In this document: one piece after another, positions 55,717 through 64,000 of the stretch
Layout of the letters: the number at the start of each line of letters is the position of its first letter
Numbering within the stretch: the first letter of the stretch is position 1
Source of the DNA: an uncultured Cellvibrionales bacterium
GTDB lineage: Bacteria; Pseudomonadota; Gammaproteobacteria; Pseudomonadales; GM7GCV1
Assembly: GCA_913063225.1 (NCBI GenBank)
Contig: CAJXYP010000020.1
Coordinates: forward strand, 1 to 64,000
Length of the DNA stretch: 64,000 nucleotides
Direction: 5' to 3'
Notes under the pieces: generated by a model
Seen by the model: only the letters and a program-made list of their open reading frames with translations
The model's database searches: none
What the model was told of the DNA's origin: nothing
Position numbers and translations under genes: made by a program

Positions 55717-55813
55717 AAAGTAGACTAAGATAGCGACAATGAACTGAGCGTAACTTGCACGCAAGGTTTAGATAGGCGACATTAATTCAACCAATAATAG
55801 AACAACATCAAGT

Positions 55814-56494
55814 ATGCGTGTATTACTAATAGAAGACGACAAAGAACTGGCCGATTTTGTGGCTAAAGGACTCAAAGAACAAGGCCATGTGACTGAAATA
55901 TGTCAGGATGGTAAAGAGGGACTATATCTCGCAACTATAGAATCATTTGATGTGCTTGTGGTTGACCGGATGCTGCCAAAACTCGATGGGCTGACCATCA
56001 TCAAAACGCTTAGAGGAGCAAACGACAAAGTTCCAGTTTTGATTCTGAGCGCCTTGGGTGAGGTTGATGATCGAGTTATCGGATTAAAAGCCGGTGGCGA
56101 TGATTATCTGGTCAAGCCATTTGCGTTTTCAGAGCTGCTTGCTAGATTGGAAGCATTGCGACGCCGGCATGAATCGGAAACAGGCCAAGCCATAACAACT
56201 CTCAGCGTGGGAGATCTGGAAATGGACCTGCTTTCACGCAAGGTAACGCGCAACGGTACCAAGATCGAACTGCAATCTAGAGAGTTCAAATTGTTGGAGT
56301 ACTTAGTGCGCCATCAAGGACAGGCGGTCACCAGAACCATGTTGCTAGAGAATGTCTGGAATTATCATTTCGACCCGCAAACAAATGTCATTGATGTACA
56401 CATAAGCAGGCTGCGATCAAAAATTGACAAAGATTTCGAAACAGGACTCATACACACAGTTCGCGGGGCAGGCTATATCGTCGAAGTCGGCTAG
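55814..56494 (+). CDS. OmpR-family response regulator
   Basis: A 226-residue regulator. The receiver domain has the acidic pair EDD at 7-9, phosphoacceptor Asp51 in VVDRMLP and conserved Lys in YLVKPF near 101. The winged-helix output domain includes LQSREFKLLEYLVRHQG and NVIDVHISRLRSKI. It pairs with the sensor kinase that overlaps its end. The target genes are unknown. The start ATG 55814 follows a leader without a strong ribosome-binding site. Confidence 0.93.
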   Translation: MRVLLIEDDKELADFVAKGLKEQGHVTEICQDGKEGLYLATIESFDVLVVDRMLPKLDGLTIIKTLRGANDKVPVLILSALGEVDDRVIGLKAGGDDYLVKPFAFSELLARLEALRRRHESETGQAITTLSVGDLEMDLLSRKVTRNGTKIELQSREFKLLEYLVRHQGQAVTRTMLLENVWNYHFDPQTNVIDVHISRLRSKIDKDFETGLIHTVRGAGYIVEVG

Positions 56495-57890
56495 TACCGA
56501 CCGGGCCTATACCAGAAGTTCCAGTTTCAAAGTTGCACTGTTTTTTGCGGTGCTACTCAGCATTTCCGTTTCCGTTCTCACGTACTTCCTATATCAATTT
56601 AATGAAGAAAGTCTCATTCGGGAAGTTGAGTCTGTTGTAAATTCAAATATATCCACTTTCGAAGGATGGAACATACCGGAATTTAGTTTAGCTGATCGAG
56701 TCACACTGCTGGAGACGATGCAGACCTCTCCATCTGGAATGTTTTACGTGTATTCCGATCAATACGAAAATGTTCTCTATGCAGATATCGAAGTACCGAC
56801 TGCGCGTGTAACCACCTTAATTGAAGGTCTAATTCAGTTTGAAATAACACCAGAAGCTATTCTTAGAGGGCCTTCGCTCCCAAATGACGAATTCGCTATT
56901 GTCACAGGAAAAATCAAGACCTTTGAAGATGGGTCCACGCTTCTGATAGCTCAGGACGTTCGTGAGGCATTTCTAACCCGGCAACAAATAAAGGTTTTGG
57001 GGACGGTTACTATAGGTCTAATGTTTACCGTAATTATTATTAGTTTTTTGATTAGTAACTATGTAGTAGTTCTCACGAACCGTATTGCGCAAACTTCCCG
57101 GGAGATCGTAACCACCGGAGACTTATCTCGACGTATTGATGTTAATACCAACTGGGATGACTTGAGCAATCTTGCCGGCATACTCAACCATATGCTTGAC
57201 CGGATAGAGAACCTTATGGATGGGGTGAGGCGGGTTTCGGACAACATTGCCCATGATCTCCGCACACCTCTAAGTCGCCTGCGAAGCAGCTTAGAGGTAT
57301 TGGAACAAAAGGCAGAAAAAGAAAACGATCAAGAGTTACTAGACACGACACAGAAATTAACTTCAGAAGCTGATCACTTACTTCAAACTTTTAGCGCATT
57401 GTTGCGAATCGCAAACATCGAAAGCGGCAAGCTAGTTAGTGATTTCTCTCAAATACCTGTTTCTTTTTTACTGGAAGATGTTATCGAGCTCTACGAGCCT
57501 TTGGCAGAAGAAAAGGGCATATCTATCCAGACCAAGTGTGATGATGCCGACGTAGACTGTGATCGAGACCTTCTGTTTCAGGCTCTAGCAAATGTTCTAG
57601 ATAATGCAATCAAGTTTTCTCCATCGGGAAGCACAATCGATATCAAATTGGAGGCTGGCAAAAAAGTACTAAGGATTTCGTTCGCTGATCAGGGCTCAGG
57701 TGTTTCAGAGGAAGAAAAAGGCAAGATTTTCACCCGGTTTTATCGAGCGGAACAGAGTCGTAACTCTGCGGGGAATGGTCTCGGGTTAACCCTTGTCGCA
57801 GCTATTATTGATCTTCATGCCGGTCATATCGAATTACAGGACGCTAAACCCGGCTTGATAGTGAATATTTTACTCCCTATGCCGAATTAA
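56424..57890 (+). CDS. Sensor histidine kinase
   Basis: A two-helix sensor kinase. TM1 is about residues 35-55 (VALFFAVLLSISVSVLTYFL), followed by a periplasmic domain to about 190 and TM2 (VLGTVTIGLMFTVIIISFLI). HAMP follows, then the phosphoacceptor His in NIAHDLRTPLSRLR, the N box NVLDNAIKFSPSG, and the G boxes ADQGSGV and GNGLGLTLV. The only ordinary start in frame before TM1 is TTG 56424, which overlaps the response regulator by 71 bases. The true start may instead be a rare codon near 56490. Confidence 0.9.
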   Translation: MTKISKQDSYTQFAGQAISSKSASTDRAYTRSSSFKVALFFAVLLSISVSVLTYFLYQFNEESLIREVESVVNSNISTFEGWNIPEFSLADRVTLLETMQTSPSGMFYVYSDQYENVLYADIEVPTARVTTLIEGLIQFEITPEAILRGPSLPNDEFAIVTGKIKTFEDGSTLLIAQDVREAFLTRQQIKVLGTVTIGLMFTVIIISFLISNYVVVLTNRIAQTSREIVTTGDLSRRIDVNTNWDDLSNLAGILNHMLDRIENLMDGVRRVSDNIAHDLRTPLSRLRSSLEVLEQKAEKENDQELLDTTQKLTSEADHLLQTFSALLRIANIESGKLVSDFSQIPVSFLLEDVIELYEPLAEEKGISIQTKCDDADVDCDRDLLFQALANVLDNAIKFSPSGSTIDIKLEAGKKVLRISFADQGSGVSEEEKGKIFTRFYRAEQSRNSAGNGLGLTLVAAIIDLHAGHIELQDAKPGLIVNILLPMPN

Positions 57891-57922
57891 CCTTTATTTA
57901 GTGTACTTGCCACGGGCAGGTA

Positions 57923-57944
57923 AGAAGGGTCTCATGGCCCTTCT
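57923..57944. terminator. Hairpin after the two-component operon
   Basis: AGAAGGG, 8-base loop, CCCTTCT. It is a perfect 7-bp stem without a following T run, so its role as a terminator is uncertain. Confidence 0.35.
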
Positions 57945-58015
57945 CGCGGCTGAGAGTATATGTGATCGGTTTACCGGTTATGAATTGATGTAAAGATTAT
58001 GGATGTAGTAAATAA

Positions 58016-58576
58016 ATGATCTCTTTATTGCTCAGTATTCGCAAAGTCTGCATCTTAGTTGCGCTTCTTTTTGGAAACACGGCTTATGCGCAGCTAATAG
58101 AAACAGAACACTTAACTGATAACCACTTCATTGGGAGCGCTACCTACGGCATAGCCTTTTGGGATATGTACGAGCTATCCCTATATTCTCAGCAAAAACC
58201 ATTCGTAGAAGGTGAACCACCCTACGCATTGGAGATTCATTTTTTGAAGAACTATACCGCAAGCAAGTTTGTGGATCGGGTGATATCACAGGTTAGAGAA
58301 AATGATGCCGATGATGAAGTTCGCTTAGCGCGATGGCACTCGAATTTCATGAGCATTTTTCCAAGTGTCGCCAACGATGAAACTATTACCGCAATCTACA
58401 ATCTAGATAGAGAGACTCATTTTTACAACGGCGAAGAGCATTTGGGCCGAATGTTGGATCCCCTGTTTGGTATACGATTCTTTAGTATCTGGGTGGGCGA
58501 TGAAAGTCCCGAATCGAAGGTCAGGGACCAGCTCGTTGGCAGCAGCGATGAAATACCTCAGCTATCAGATCAATAG
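58016..58576 (+). CDS. Chalcone-isomerase-like exported protein
   Basis: A 186-residue protein with a signal peptide (ISLLLSIRKVCILVALLFGNTAYA). The mature domain starts HFIGSATYGIAFWDMYELSLYS, followed by PPYALEIHFLKNYTASKFVDR and LDPLFGIRFFSIWVGDES. These match the protein at 61903 (TFKVAFWKIYNISLYT, PYALEIEYLRDF, EDPEFGQYFFGIWLAED). This bacterial chalcone-isomerase-like family has no proven reaction and is linked to lipid-modification clusters like the one that follows. It lies 58 bases before the flavoprotein gene. Confidence 0.82.
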   Translation: MISLLLSIRKVCILVALLFGNTAYAQLIETEHLTDNHFIGSATYGIAFWDMYELSLYSQQKPFVEGEPPYALEIHFLKNYTASKFVDRVISQVRENDADDEVRLARWHSNFMSIFPSVANDETITAIYNLDRETHFYNGEEHLGRMLDPLFGIRFFSIWVGDESPESKVRDQLVGSSDEIPQLSDQ

Positions 58577-58634
58577 TCTTTCTTTGCGCTTCGAATTTTG
58601 CGTTTCATAAGATAATGATTCCACTTCTTATCCG

Positions 58635-59900
58635 TTGGGAAATATGTTGCGCATTGCCGTAGTCGGGTCCGGTATAAGTGGCCTTGTGGCCTCTTATCTC
58701 CTTCAGCAAAAACACGAAGTCACCCTCTTCGAAAAAAACGCTTCCATCGGCGGGCATACCCGCACCATTGAAGTTTCTGAAGGGGATGTTCAAATACCTG
58801 TGGACACTGGATTCATAGTTTTTAATCGTGAAAACTATCCCACGCTTTGTGCTCTATTTGACGAACTTTCCGTGCCTACCAAAGATAGCTGTATGTCCTT
58901 TGGAGTAAGCCTAGATGGTGGTGCTACCGAATACGGCACGGTTCCCATGCGAAATATTTTTGCGCAGTCCCGCAACTGGCTATCGCCAAAGCACTGGCAA
59001 ATGCTGTTTGATATAAAACGGTTCAATCGCGAAGCTGAAGCCTTATTGGACTCTCCAGATAACCCTAGTCTGGGTGAATTTCTGGACGAAAACGCTTACA
59101 GCACAGCATTCATCAATAGGTTTTTGGTACCCATGGCTGCGTCGATTTGGAGTACATCGCCCACAGACATCAGGGCTTTCCCCGCTAAGCATTTAGTCCG
59201 GTTTTTTGTCAACCATGGGCTTCTGGATTCAGAGGGTAGACGCCAATGGAGCACTGTTGAGGGCGGTAGCCGCGAATACCTTAAGCGCCTGCTAAAGGCA
59301 TTCACAGGCGAGATTCGCACTAGTGTGAATATTGAAAAAATTCAGCGTAAGGGTAGTCACATCGAGCTTGTATTCAGCGATGGACAATCTGAAGCATACG
59401 ACCAAGCAGTTTTAGCTTGCCATTCTGATCAGGCGTTGGGTCTGTTGGGCGATATTGCGACCGAAGCGGAAAAATCTATATTGGGCAGTATCCGATACCA
59501 AGCCAATGAAGTGATTTTGCATTCAGACAGGTCGCTAATGCCAAAGAATAGAAAGTGCTGGCAAAGCTGGAACTATCTATCTGAGTCAAACAAAAATGGT
59601 GAAAAAAGAGTGTGCCTTAGCTATTGGATGAACCGTCTTCAGTCGATCGAGTCAGCACAGCCTTTGTTTGTGAGCCTTAATCCAGACCGGCGCCCAAGCT
59701 CGGCACAGATTAAAGATGTATGGAATACAGCACACCCAATATTTGATCAGGCAGCAATTGATGCGCAGGGCCGTTTGGGAGAGATTCAAGGGCAGGACCG
59801 TATTTGGTATGCAGGCGCATGGCAGGGCTATGGCTTTCACGAGGACGGCGCTTATAGCGGATTAAAGGTGGCGCAGGCCATGGGCTGCGATCTGCCATGA
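58635..59900 (+). CDS. NAD(P)/FAD-binding oxidoreductase of a lipid-modification cluster
   Basis: A 421-residue flavoprotein of the COG2907 (amine-oxidase-like) group. A FAD Rossmann motif IAVVGSGISGLVASYLLQ lies at residues 5-22, then GGHTRTIEV and VDTGFIVFNRENYP. The C-terminal FAD block is IWYAGAWQGYGFHEDGAYSG. ATG 58644 (M4) is an alternative start. In related bacteria it is found beside DUF1365 and Cfa-like genes and is thought to act on membrane fatty acids, but the reaction is not settled. Confidence 0.85.
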   Translation: MGNMLRIAVVGSGISGLVASYLLQQKHEVTLFEKNASIGGHTRTIEVSEGDVQIPVDTGFIVFNRENYPTLCALFDELSVPTKDSCMSFGVSLDGGATEYGTVPMRNIFAQSRNWLSPKHWQMLFDIKRFNREAEALLDSPDNPSLGEFLDENAYSTAFINRFLVPMAASIWSTSPTDIRAFPAKHLVRFFVNHGLLDSEGRRQWSTVEGGSREYLKRLLKAFTGEIRTSVNIEKIQRKGSHIELVFSDGQSEAYDQAVLACHSDQALGLLGDIATEAEKSILGSIRYQANEVILHSDRSLMPKNRKCWQSWNYLSESNKNGEKRVCLSYWMNRLQSIESAQPLFVSLNPDRRPSSAQIKDVWNTAHPIFDQAAIDAQGRLGEIQGQDRIWYAGAWQGYGFHEDGAYSGLKVAQAMGCDLP

Positions 59901-59904
59901 GCAT

Positions 59905-60726
59905 ATGAGCGCGCGCGCTATAGGGAACCGTCTTGCCTTTATGAATGGCCAGGTCTGGCATGCCCGGTACATGCCGGTGAAGAACGCCTTTCGATATAAG
60001 GTCTCATATGTTTCGATTCCTTTGAGTCAACTAAAAAGCTTCAACGCAGGGCTATTCTTTGGGCTAAATCGACCAGCCCTAATTAGCCTGTATCTGAAAG
60101 ATTACGGCTCAAGGGGTAAACAAACCGCCAAGGATTGGATTTCCGACCAGCTTACAAAATCTGGTTCATCGATACCAGATGGCGAAGTAGTATTGGTCGC
60201 CATGCCGAGGTTCGCCGGCTACATATTCAATCCGGTTTGCTTCTGGCTTTGTTATGACAAAGAAAACCGCCTGAAAGCGGTTCTATCCGAGGTGAACAAC
60301 ACCTTCGGCGAAACGCATGTCTACCTATGTAAAAAAGATGACGAATCGGAAATTTCTAAAAACGATCTATTGAGTGCTGATAAAGCATTTCATGTTTCGC
60401 CCTTTTTTACTCGTGCTGGCGGCTATCAATTTCGCTTTGGTATCGATGCAGCGCAGATCAATATTTCGATCAAGTACTATTCAGAAGAAGGCGCTGAATT
60501 GCTGTCGACCCAGCTATGTGGCCCCTTAATTGCCGATAGCAAAAAGGCGCGATTTCAAGCGGTATCTTATGCGCCAGCTATATCCTTAATATCCAGCCTT
60601 CAAATCTATTGGCAGGCGATCAGACTTAAATTCAAAGGCTTGCCCTGGATCCCCAAACCGACAGCCGTAAAACCGAACTTATCGGTTACCCGTACTCATT
60701 CACCGAACCAGAATAGAGGTCAATAA
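59905..60726 (+). CDS. DUF1365 protein
   Basis: A 273-residue protein with the DUF1365 blocks GQVWHARYMPVKNAFRYKVSY, MPRFAGYIFNPVCFWLCYD, EVNNTFGETHVY and AFHVSPFF. It starts four bases after the flavoprotein stop. It has no signal peptide; function unknown, consistently linked to Cfa-like lipid methyltransferases. It is followed at five bases by the Cfa-like gene. Confidence 0.88.
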   Translation: MSARAIGNRLAFMNGQVWHARYMPVKNAFRYKVSYVSIPLSQLKSFNAGLFFGLNRPALISLYLKDYGSRGKQTAKDWISDQLTKSGSSIPDGEVVLVAMPRFAGYIFNPVCFWLCYDKENRLKAVLSEVNNTFGETHVYLCKKDDESEISKNDLLSADKAFHVSPFFTRAGGYQFRFGIDAAQINISIKYYSEEGAELLSTQLCGPLIADSKKARFQAVSYAPAISLISSLQIYWQAIRLKFKGLPWIPKPTAVKPNLSVTRTHSPNQNRGQ

Positions 60727-60731
60727 CTCAG

Positions 60732-61910
60732 ATGATTTATCGCATTGCAGCGGACAGATTTTTTAGACTTTTAGACGGAATGCCGCATGGTAAGTTTGAA
60801 GTGCATTGCCCGGACGGACGCATTAGAGAGCTAGGGCAGGGCTCGAGCGGAGATGTTGCCAAGTTGGCCATTCATAATTGGAAAATGTTCCCATCAGTGA
60901 TGTGCCGTGGCGAAATAGGCCTCACAGAAACCTATAGAGATGGGTACTGGTCAACACCAGATTTATCTAATGTACTTACTACGGGAATGGAAAATACTCA
61001 AAGCATAACCAGTCTAATTCGAGGTAGTTTCGTTACCCGCGCGTTATCGCAAGTGAAATACCTAGCGCGAGCAAATTCTTTGAAGGGCAGCCGCAAAAAT
61101 ATTCAGGCTCACTACGACCTTGGTAATGATTTTTACGAACTTTGGCTCGACCAAGGCATGACTTACTCCTCTGCCTTATACCAAGGTCAGGAGCAGACGA
61201 ATCAACAAGAAGTCGCTCTTAATATCGCACAACAACAGAAATACGATCGCATTATTAACCAGCTAGATGCTGATACCGGGTCCTTGTTGGAAATAGGCTG
61301 TGGCTGGGGTGCCTTCGCTGAACGAGCTCTCGAAAGGGGCGATTTCGACTACAAGGGTGTGACGCTGTCTGATGAACAAAAGGCCTATGCTGACAATCGT
61401 CTTGGTAGAGATGATTTGGTCAAACTTCAGGACTACCGGCACCTGGATGGAAAATTCCAGAGTATCGTTTCTATAGAGATGTTCGAAGCCGTTGGTGAAG
61501 CCTATTGGCCAGTCTACTTTGCCAAGCTTAAATCGCTTTTGGCCGAAGAGGGCACAGCAGTTCTGCAAACCATAACTATTAAAAACGAGTCTTTTGAAAA
61601 ATACCGAACTCGCGGAGATATGTTCCGCACGTTTATCTTCCCTGGCGGCATGCTGCCTTCTCCGGCTCGCTTTGCAGAAGAGGCAGAAAAAGTTGGTTTA
61701 CAGATCACGGACCAGTTTGAATTTGGCCTTGATTACGCTCGAACACTAAAGGTTTGGTTGGCAGACTTTGAAGCCAACTTGGATGAAATAAGATCCCAGG
61801 GATTTGATGAAGGGTTTATACGTGTCTGGCGTTTTTATCTGGCAGCCTGCATTGCTGGCTTCACAACGGGAAATACCAATGTAATGCAGGTCAAATTGAC
61901 ACATGCCTAG
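60732..61910 (+). CDS. Cyclopropane-fatty-acyl-phospholipid synthase-like methyltransferase
   Basis: A 392-residue SAM-dependent enzyme of the CmaA/Cfa family. NIQAHYDLGNDFYELWLD and MTYSSALY bind substrate and SAM; LLEIGCGWGAFAERA is the SAM loop; SIEMFEAVGEAYWPVYF has the catalytic region; and IFPGGMLPS is conserved. It would methylate unsaturated fatty-acyl chains in the membrane, giving a cyclopropane or methyl-branched product. In this cluster type a furan-fatty-acid or singlet-oxygen role is known for relatives. Its stop overlaps the next start. Confidence 0.88.
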   Translation: MIYRIAADRFFRLLDGMPHGKFEVHCPDGRIRELGQGSSGDVAKLAIHNWKMFPSVMCRGEIGLTETYRDGYWSTPDLSNVLTTGMENTQSITSLIRGSFVTRALSQVKYLARANSLKGSRKNIQAHYDLGNDFYELWLDQGMTYSSALYQGQEQTNQQEVALNIAQQQKYDRIINQLDADTGSLLEIGCGWGAFAERALERGDFDYKGVTLSDEQKAYADNRLGRDDLVKLQDYRHLDGKFQSIVSIEMFEAVGEAYWPVYFAKLKSLLAEEGTAVLQTITIKNESFEKYRTRGDMFRTFIFPGGMLPSPARFAEEAEKVGLQITDQFEFGLDYARTLKVWLADFEANLDEIRSQGFDEGFIRVWRFYLAACIAGFTTGNTNVMQVKLTHA

Positions 61911-62493
61911 CAATTTTATGTGGGCCCCTAGAACTGGCATAAAAGCCAGCCTTCGCAGATGTACGATATTACTTATTGCCTTGGCGCTGAGTCCTATTGC
62001 ACTTGCCCAAGATGAAGCTAGGGCCCTGTTGCAGACTGTTCTTGGTGAACATATTGAAACGCCAACTTTAGTTGGTCAAACCACTTTTAAAGTCGCTTTT
62101 TGGAAAATCTACAATATTTCACTTTATACGGATTCTACGAATTTTAATGATGAGGCCCCGTACGCACTCGAAATTGAGTACCTGCGTGATTTCTCTGGCG
62201 AGGCGATAGCAGAAAAGTCGGTGCAATTGATTCTGGATCAAGGTTTTGAAGAGGGTGAACGTCTAGACCTCTGGCAACAGCAAATGACGGAGGTTTTTCC
62301 GGATATTGATAAAGGCACCGTACTAACCGGGATTCACACCCGCGAACGTACCAGCGTATTTTATGGAGATGGAAAGTATCTTGGCGTCATCGAAGACCCT
62401 GAATTTGGTCAATACTTCTTTGGTATTTGGCTTGCGGAGGATACAAGCGAACCGAATATGCGTACTGATCTACTAGGCTCTGAAAGCCTCTAG
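61903..62493 (+). CDS. Second chalcone-isomerase-like exported protein
   Basis: A 196-residue protein with a signal peptide (to LALSPIALA, about residue 35). Mature blocks are TLVGQTTFKVAFWKIYNISLYT, PYALEIEYLRDFSGEAIAEK, GIHTRERTSVFYGDGKYLG and EDPEFGQYFFGIWLAED. It overlaps the Cfa-like gene by eight bases, so it is part of this operon. It is a paralogue of the protein at 58016. Confidence 0.85.
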   Translation: MPSNFMWAPRTGIKASLRRCTILLIALALSPIALAQDEARALLQTVLGEHIETPTLVGQTTFKVAFWKIYNISLYTDSTNFNDEAPYALEIEYLRDFSGEAIAEKSVQLILDQGFEEGERLDLWQQQMTEVFPDIDKGTVLTGIHTRERTSVFYGDGKYLGVIEDPEFGQYFFGIWLAEDTSEPNMRTDLLGSESL

Positions 62494-62543
62494 TTGATGA
62501 CAGTCTTGAGCTTACACATGACAGCCTTTCGCTTGGGTAACAG

Positions 62544-63932
62544 ATGACAGCCCTGAGCCGAATAGACCTTATTAGATATGGCATTCTAGCTATGCCCTTG
62601 GCGTTTGGTGGAATCCCCTTATATCTCTACGCTCCGGATTTCTATGCCACCGAAGTAGGTCTTTCCCTATCACTACTTGCTTCAGTATTACTGACACTGC
62701 GATTATTTGACGCTATCTCTGACCCTCTATGGGGTTGGATATCTGATCGTTTTGCCAGCCACAGGACACTGATTCTTAATGCCGCATTTGCCGCCTATTT
62801 AGTGGGCTTTGTTGCGCTCTTTAATCCTGGGCTTAATCCGGTTCTTAATTCAGTGCCCAGTGCAGCAGTAGTTTGGTTCAGTGTGGCTATTTTGTTGGCT
62901 ACCAGTGGCTACAGCATTTTGGTAATTCAAATCAATAGTCTAGGTGCGTCTTGGTCCGCTTGCGAGCTAAATTTGGTGCGTATAAACGGCCATAGAGAAG
63001 CCTTCGGCTTGGTAGGCCTGATAATTGCTTCGATAGCTCCGGCCCTGCTGCTTAATTCCTTTTCAAAGAGTGCAGCTTTTAGTTTGTTAGCTGCTTTATT
63101 GGTTCTATTTTTGGTATTTAGTTACCTGTTGTTTTTGCAATGGCTGCGAAAATTGGAAATAGAGCAAGACGAAGGGGCTTTTAATGGAAAGGCTCTAGAT
63201 GGAACGGCCATTGACGGCGCCAAAAATGGAGCACGCATTACCGCCTATGTGAACTTCCCTAAAAAGCTGCTTTTGGACGCTAAGGGATTCTTTGCCATTT
63301 ACGCAATTTCGGCTTTTGCTTCGGCTTGTCCAGCGGTTCTTATTGTATTTTTTGTACGGGATTATCTAAACCTTGAAGCTTGGACCGGCCTGTTTCTAAT
63401 TCTATACTTTCTTAGCGGTATTGCCTTTATGCCGGTCTGGAAATTGATTGCCAACGCCAAAGGCAGCGCTTTTGCCTGGGCTGTTTCGATGCTGCTGGCG
63501 ATACTTAGTTTTAGTACGGTTTTATTGCTTGGCGAGGACAGTTTTTGGGGCTTTGCTCTAGTCTGCTTAGCTTCAGGCATAGCTTTTGGGGCAGAGTTAA
63601 CCATTCCGCCGACCATATTGGCCAAATACCTACATCGACGATCGAGCATTGCCAATGCAGGTGTTGCTTACTCGGTAATCGCTTTCTTATCCAAACTGGC
63701 GTTAGCACTTAGTGCCGGGCTTATGTTTTGGATATTGGATTTATACGGCTTTGAGCCCAATCAGCAAAATACAGAGCCGGCTACAAATAGCCTACTTTAT
63801 TGCTATGGGTTGCTGCCGCTTTTACTCAAGTTAATGGCGTTGCTATTGCTTGTTATCGCCCGAGGAGGGAACAGTGATAAAAAAAATAGTAGGAACAATA
63901 TTCTTAATATGGACCGCAGTTATGCTAGCTAG
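62544..63932 (+). CDS. MFS transporter, MelB/GPH-like
   Basis: A 462-residue, about 12-helix transporter. LRLFDAISDPLWGWISDRFASHRTL, in two blocks, has the D-P-L-W-G-W-x-S-D signature of the GPH group. A charged central loop (EQDEGAFNGKALDGTAIDG) splits the halves. Such MFS proteins occur in this lipid-modification cluster in other gammaproteobacteria; the substrate is unknown. Its last 59 bases overlap the next gene. Confidence 0.85.
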   Translation: MTALSRIDLIRYGILAMPLAFGGIPLYLYAPDFYATEVGLSLSLLASVLLTLRLFDAISDPLWGWISDRFASHRTLILNAAFAAYLVGFVALFNPGLNPVLNSVPSAAVVWFSVAILLATSGYSILVIQINSLGASWSACELNLVRINGHREAFGLVGLIIASIAPALLLNSFSKSAAFSLLAALLVLFLVFSYLLFLQWLRKLEIEQDEGAFNGKALDGTAIDGAKNGARITAYVNFPKKLLLDAKGFFAIYAISAFASACPAVLIVFFVRDYLNLEAWTGLFLILYFLSGIAFMPVWKLIANAKGSAFAWAVSMLLAILSFSTVLLLGEDSFWGFALVCLASGIAFGAELTIPPTILAKYLHRRSSIANAGVAYSVIAFLSKLALALSAGLMFWILDLYGFEPNQQNTEPATNSLLYCYGLLPLLLKLMALLLLVIARGGNSDKKNSRNNILNMDRSYAS

Positions 63933-64000
63933 CTGCGCATCTAACGACATTCAAATTTACAGTGAGGATCAGCCCGTGGCAGACATAAGAGAGTATTTTA
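63874..64000 (+). CDS. DUF3833 lipoprotein, cut by window end
   Basis: GTG 63874 has a GGAGGG ribosome-binding site seven bases upstream. The 42 visible codons give a lipoprotein signal (VIKKIVGTIFLIWTAVMLASC) with lipobox LASC, then a short polar stretch ending VADIREYF. DUF3833 lipoproteins have this form and belong to the same cluster. The rest lies beyond base 64000. Confidence 0.7.
   Translation, partial: MIKKIVGTIFLIWTAVMLASCASNDIQIYSEDQPVADIREYF

Noticed and set aside
1-64000. Search for insertion sequences and transposases
   Set aside because: No transposase motif or IS-like terminal repeats were recognised. The only recombinase traces are the two integrase remnants.

Overview
The window reads as one contig of a marine-type gammaproteobacterium. 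The core gene families and neighbourhoods are gammaproteobacterial: SrmB with its conserved C-terminal tail, rnfABCDGE, pdxH, metG, dcd, purM-purN with DUF3108, the DUF2066-hda pair, yadGH and bimodular queF. A formylglycine sulfatase, an arylsulfotransferase-like protein, a sodium:solute symporter and a cbb3-type oxidase subunit suggest an aerobic, Na+-using heterotroph. Genus cannot be set from sequence alone. The first 70 bases are an untrimmed Illumina Nextera P7 adapter, so the left contig edge is artificial and the data are Illumina short reads.

Layout. 71-7063: a truncated small membrane gene and a solute symporter, divergent from an iclR regulator; a GNAT gene whose start is split by an 8-bp tandem repeat; an intact DUF6152-type exported protein; srmB; a decayed DUF6152 paralogue. 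7202-11593: an orphan 5' end of prfC, then about 4.3 kb of accessory DNA (a PIN-domain gene pair, an exported sulfatase, integrase remnants, a 10-bp tandem repeat, a tRNA-Phe-like fragment), then a complete prfC with a different N-terminus. This is the architecture left by an integrative element in prfC, as SXT/R391-type ICEs do. 13137-24084: an acyltransferase, a chalcone-isomerase-like/TonB fusion, a NIF3-like protein, the Rnf ferredoxin:NAD+ oxidoreductase operon with pdxH behind it, and metG. 24239-31256: a three-gene envelope operon (MltB-like, Bax-like, polysaccharide deacetylase), apbC, dcd, and a VTT-flavoprotein disulfide reductase fusion. 31421-37442: an aerolysin-like fragment head-to-head with a lipoprotein, DUF3108-purN-purM, DUF2066-hda and msrB. 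37519-37742: tRNA-Glu and tRNA-Gly behind a strong promoter. 37907-45687: a decayed DUF6152 paralogue, a monooxygenase/extradiol dioxygenase/MarR set, an arylsulfotransferase-like gene bracketed by two related small exported proteins, and a phosphopantetheinyl transferase. 45809-54987: PepF-like lipoprotein, ccoN with a truncated ccoO, DUF6868, yadGH, queF, a frameshifted adenylate cyclase, tRNA-Ser and an RDD protein. 55003-64000: rsmE, a two-component system and a lipid-modification cluster (flavoprotein, DUF1365, Cfa-like methyltransferase, chalcone-isomerase-like proteins, MFS, DUF3833) that runs off the right edge.

How the parts fit. Rnf links ferredoxin and NAD(H) pools to an ion gradient that the symporter could use. 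The envelope operon remodels peptidoglycan. The aromatic-ring and sulfate-ester genes suggest use of aromatic and sulfated compounds. A recurring theme is decay and short-repeat instability: 8-, 10- and 7-bp tandem repeats lie in or next to genes, two of three DUF6152 paralogues are broken, the cyclase is frameshifted and ccoO is truncated. The most notable system is the prfC-integrated remnant with its two-gene PIN module.
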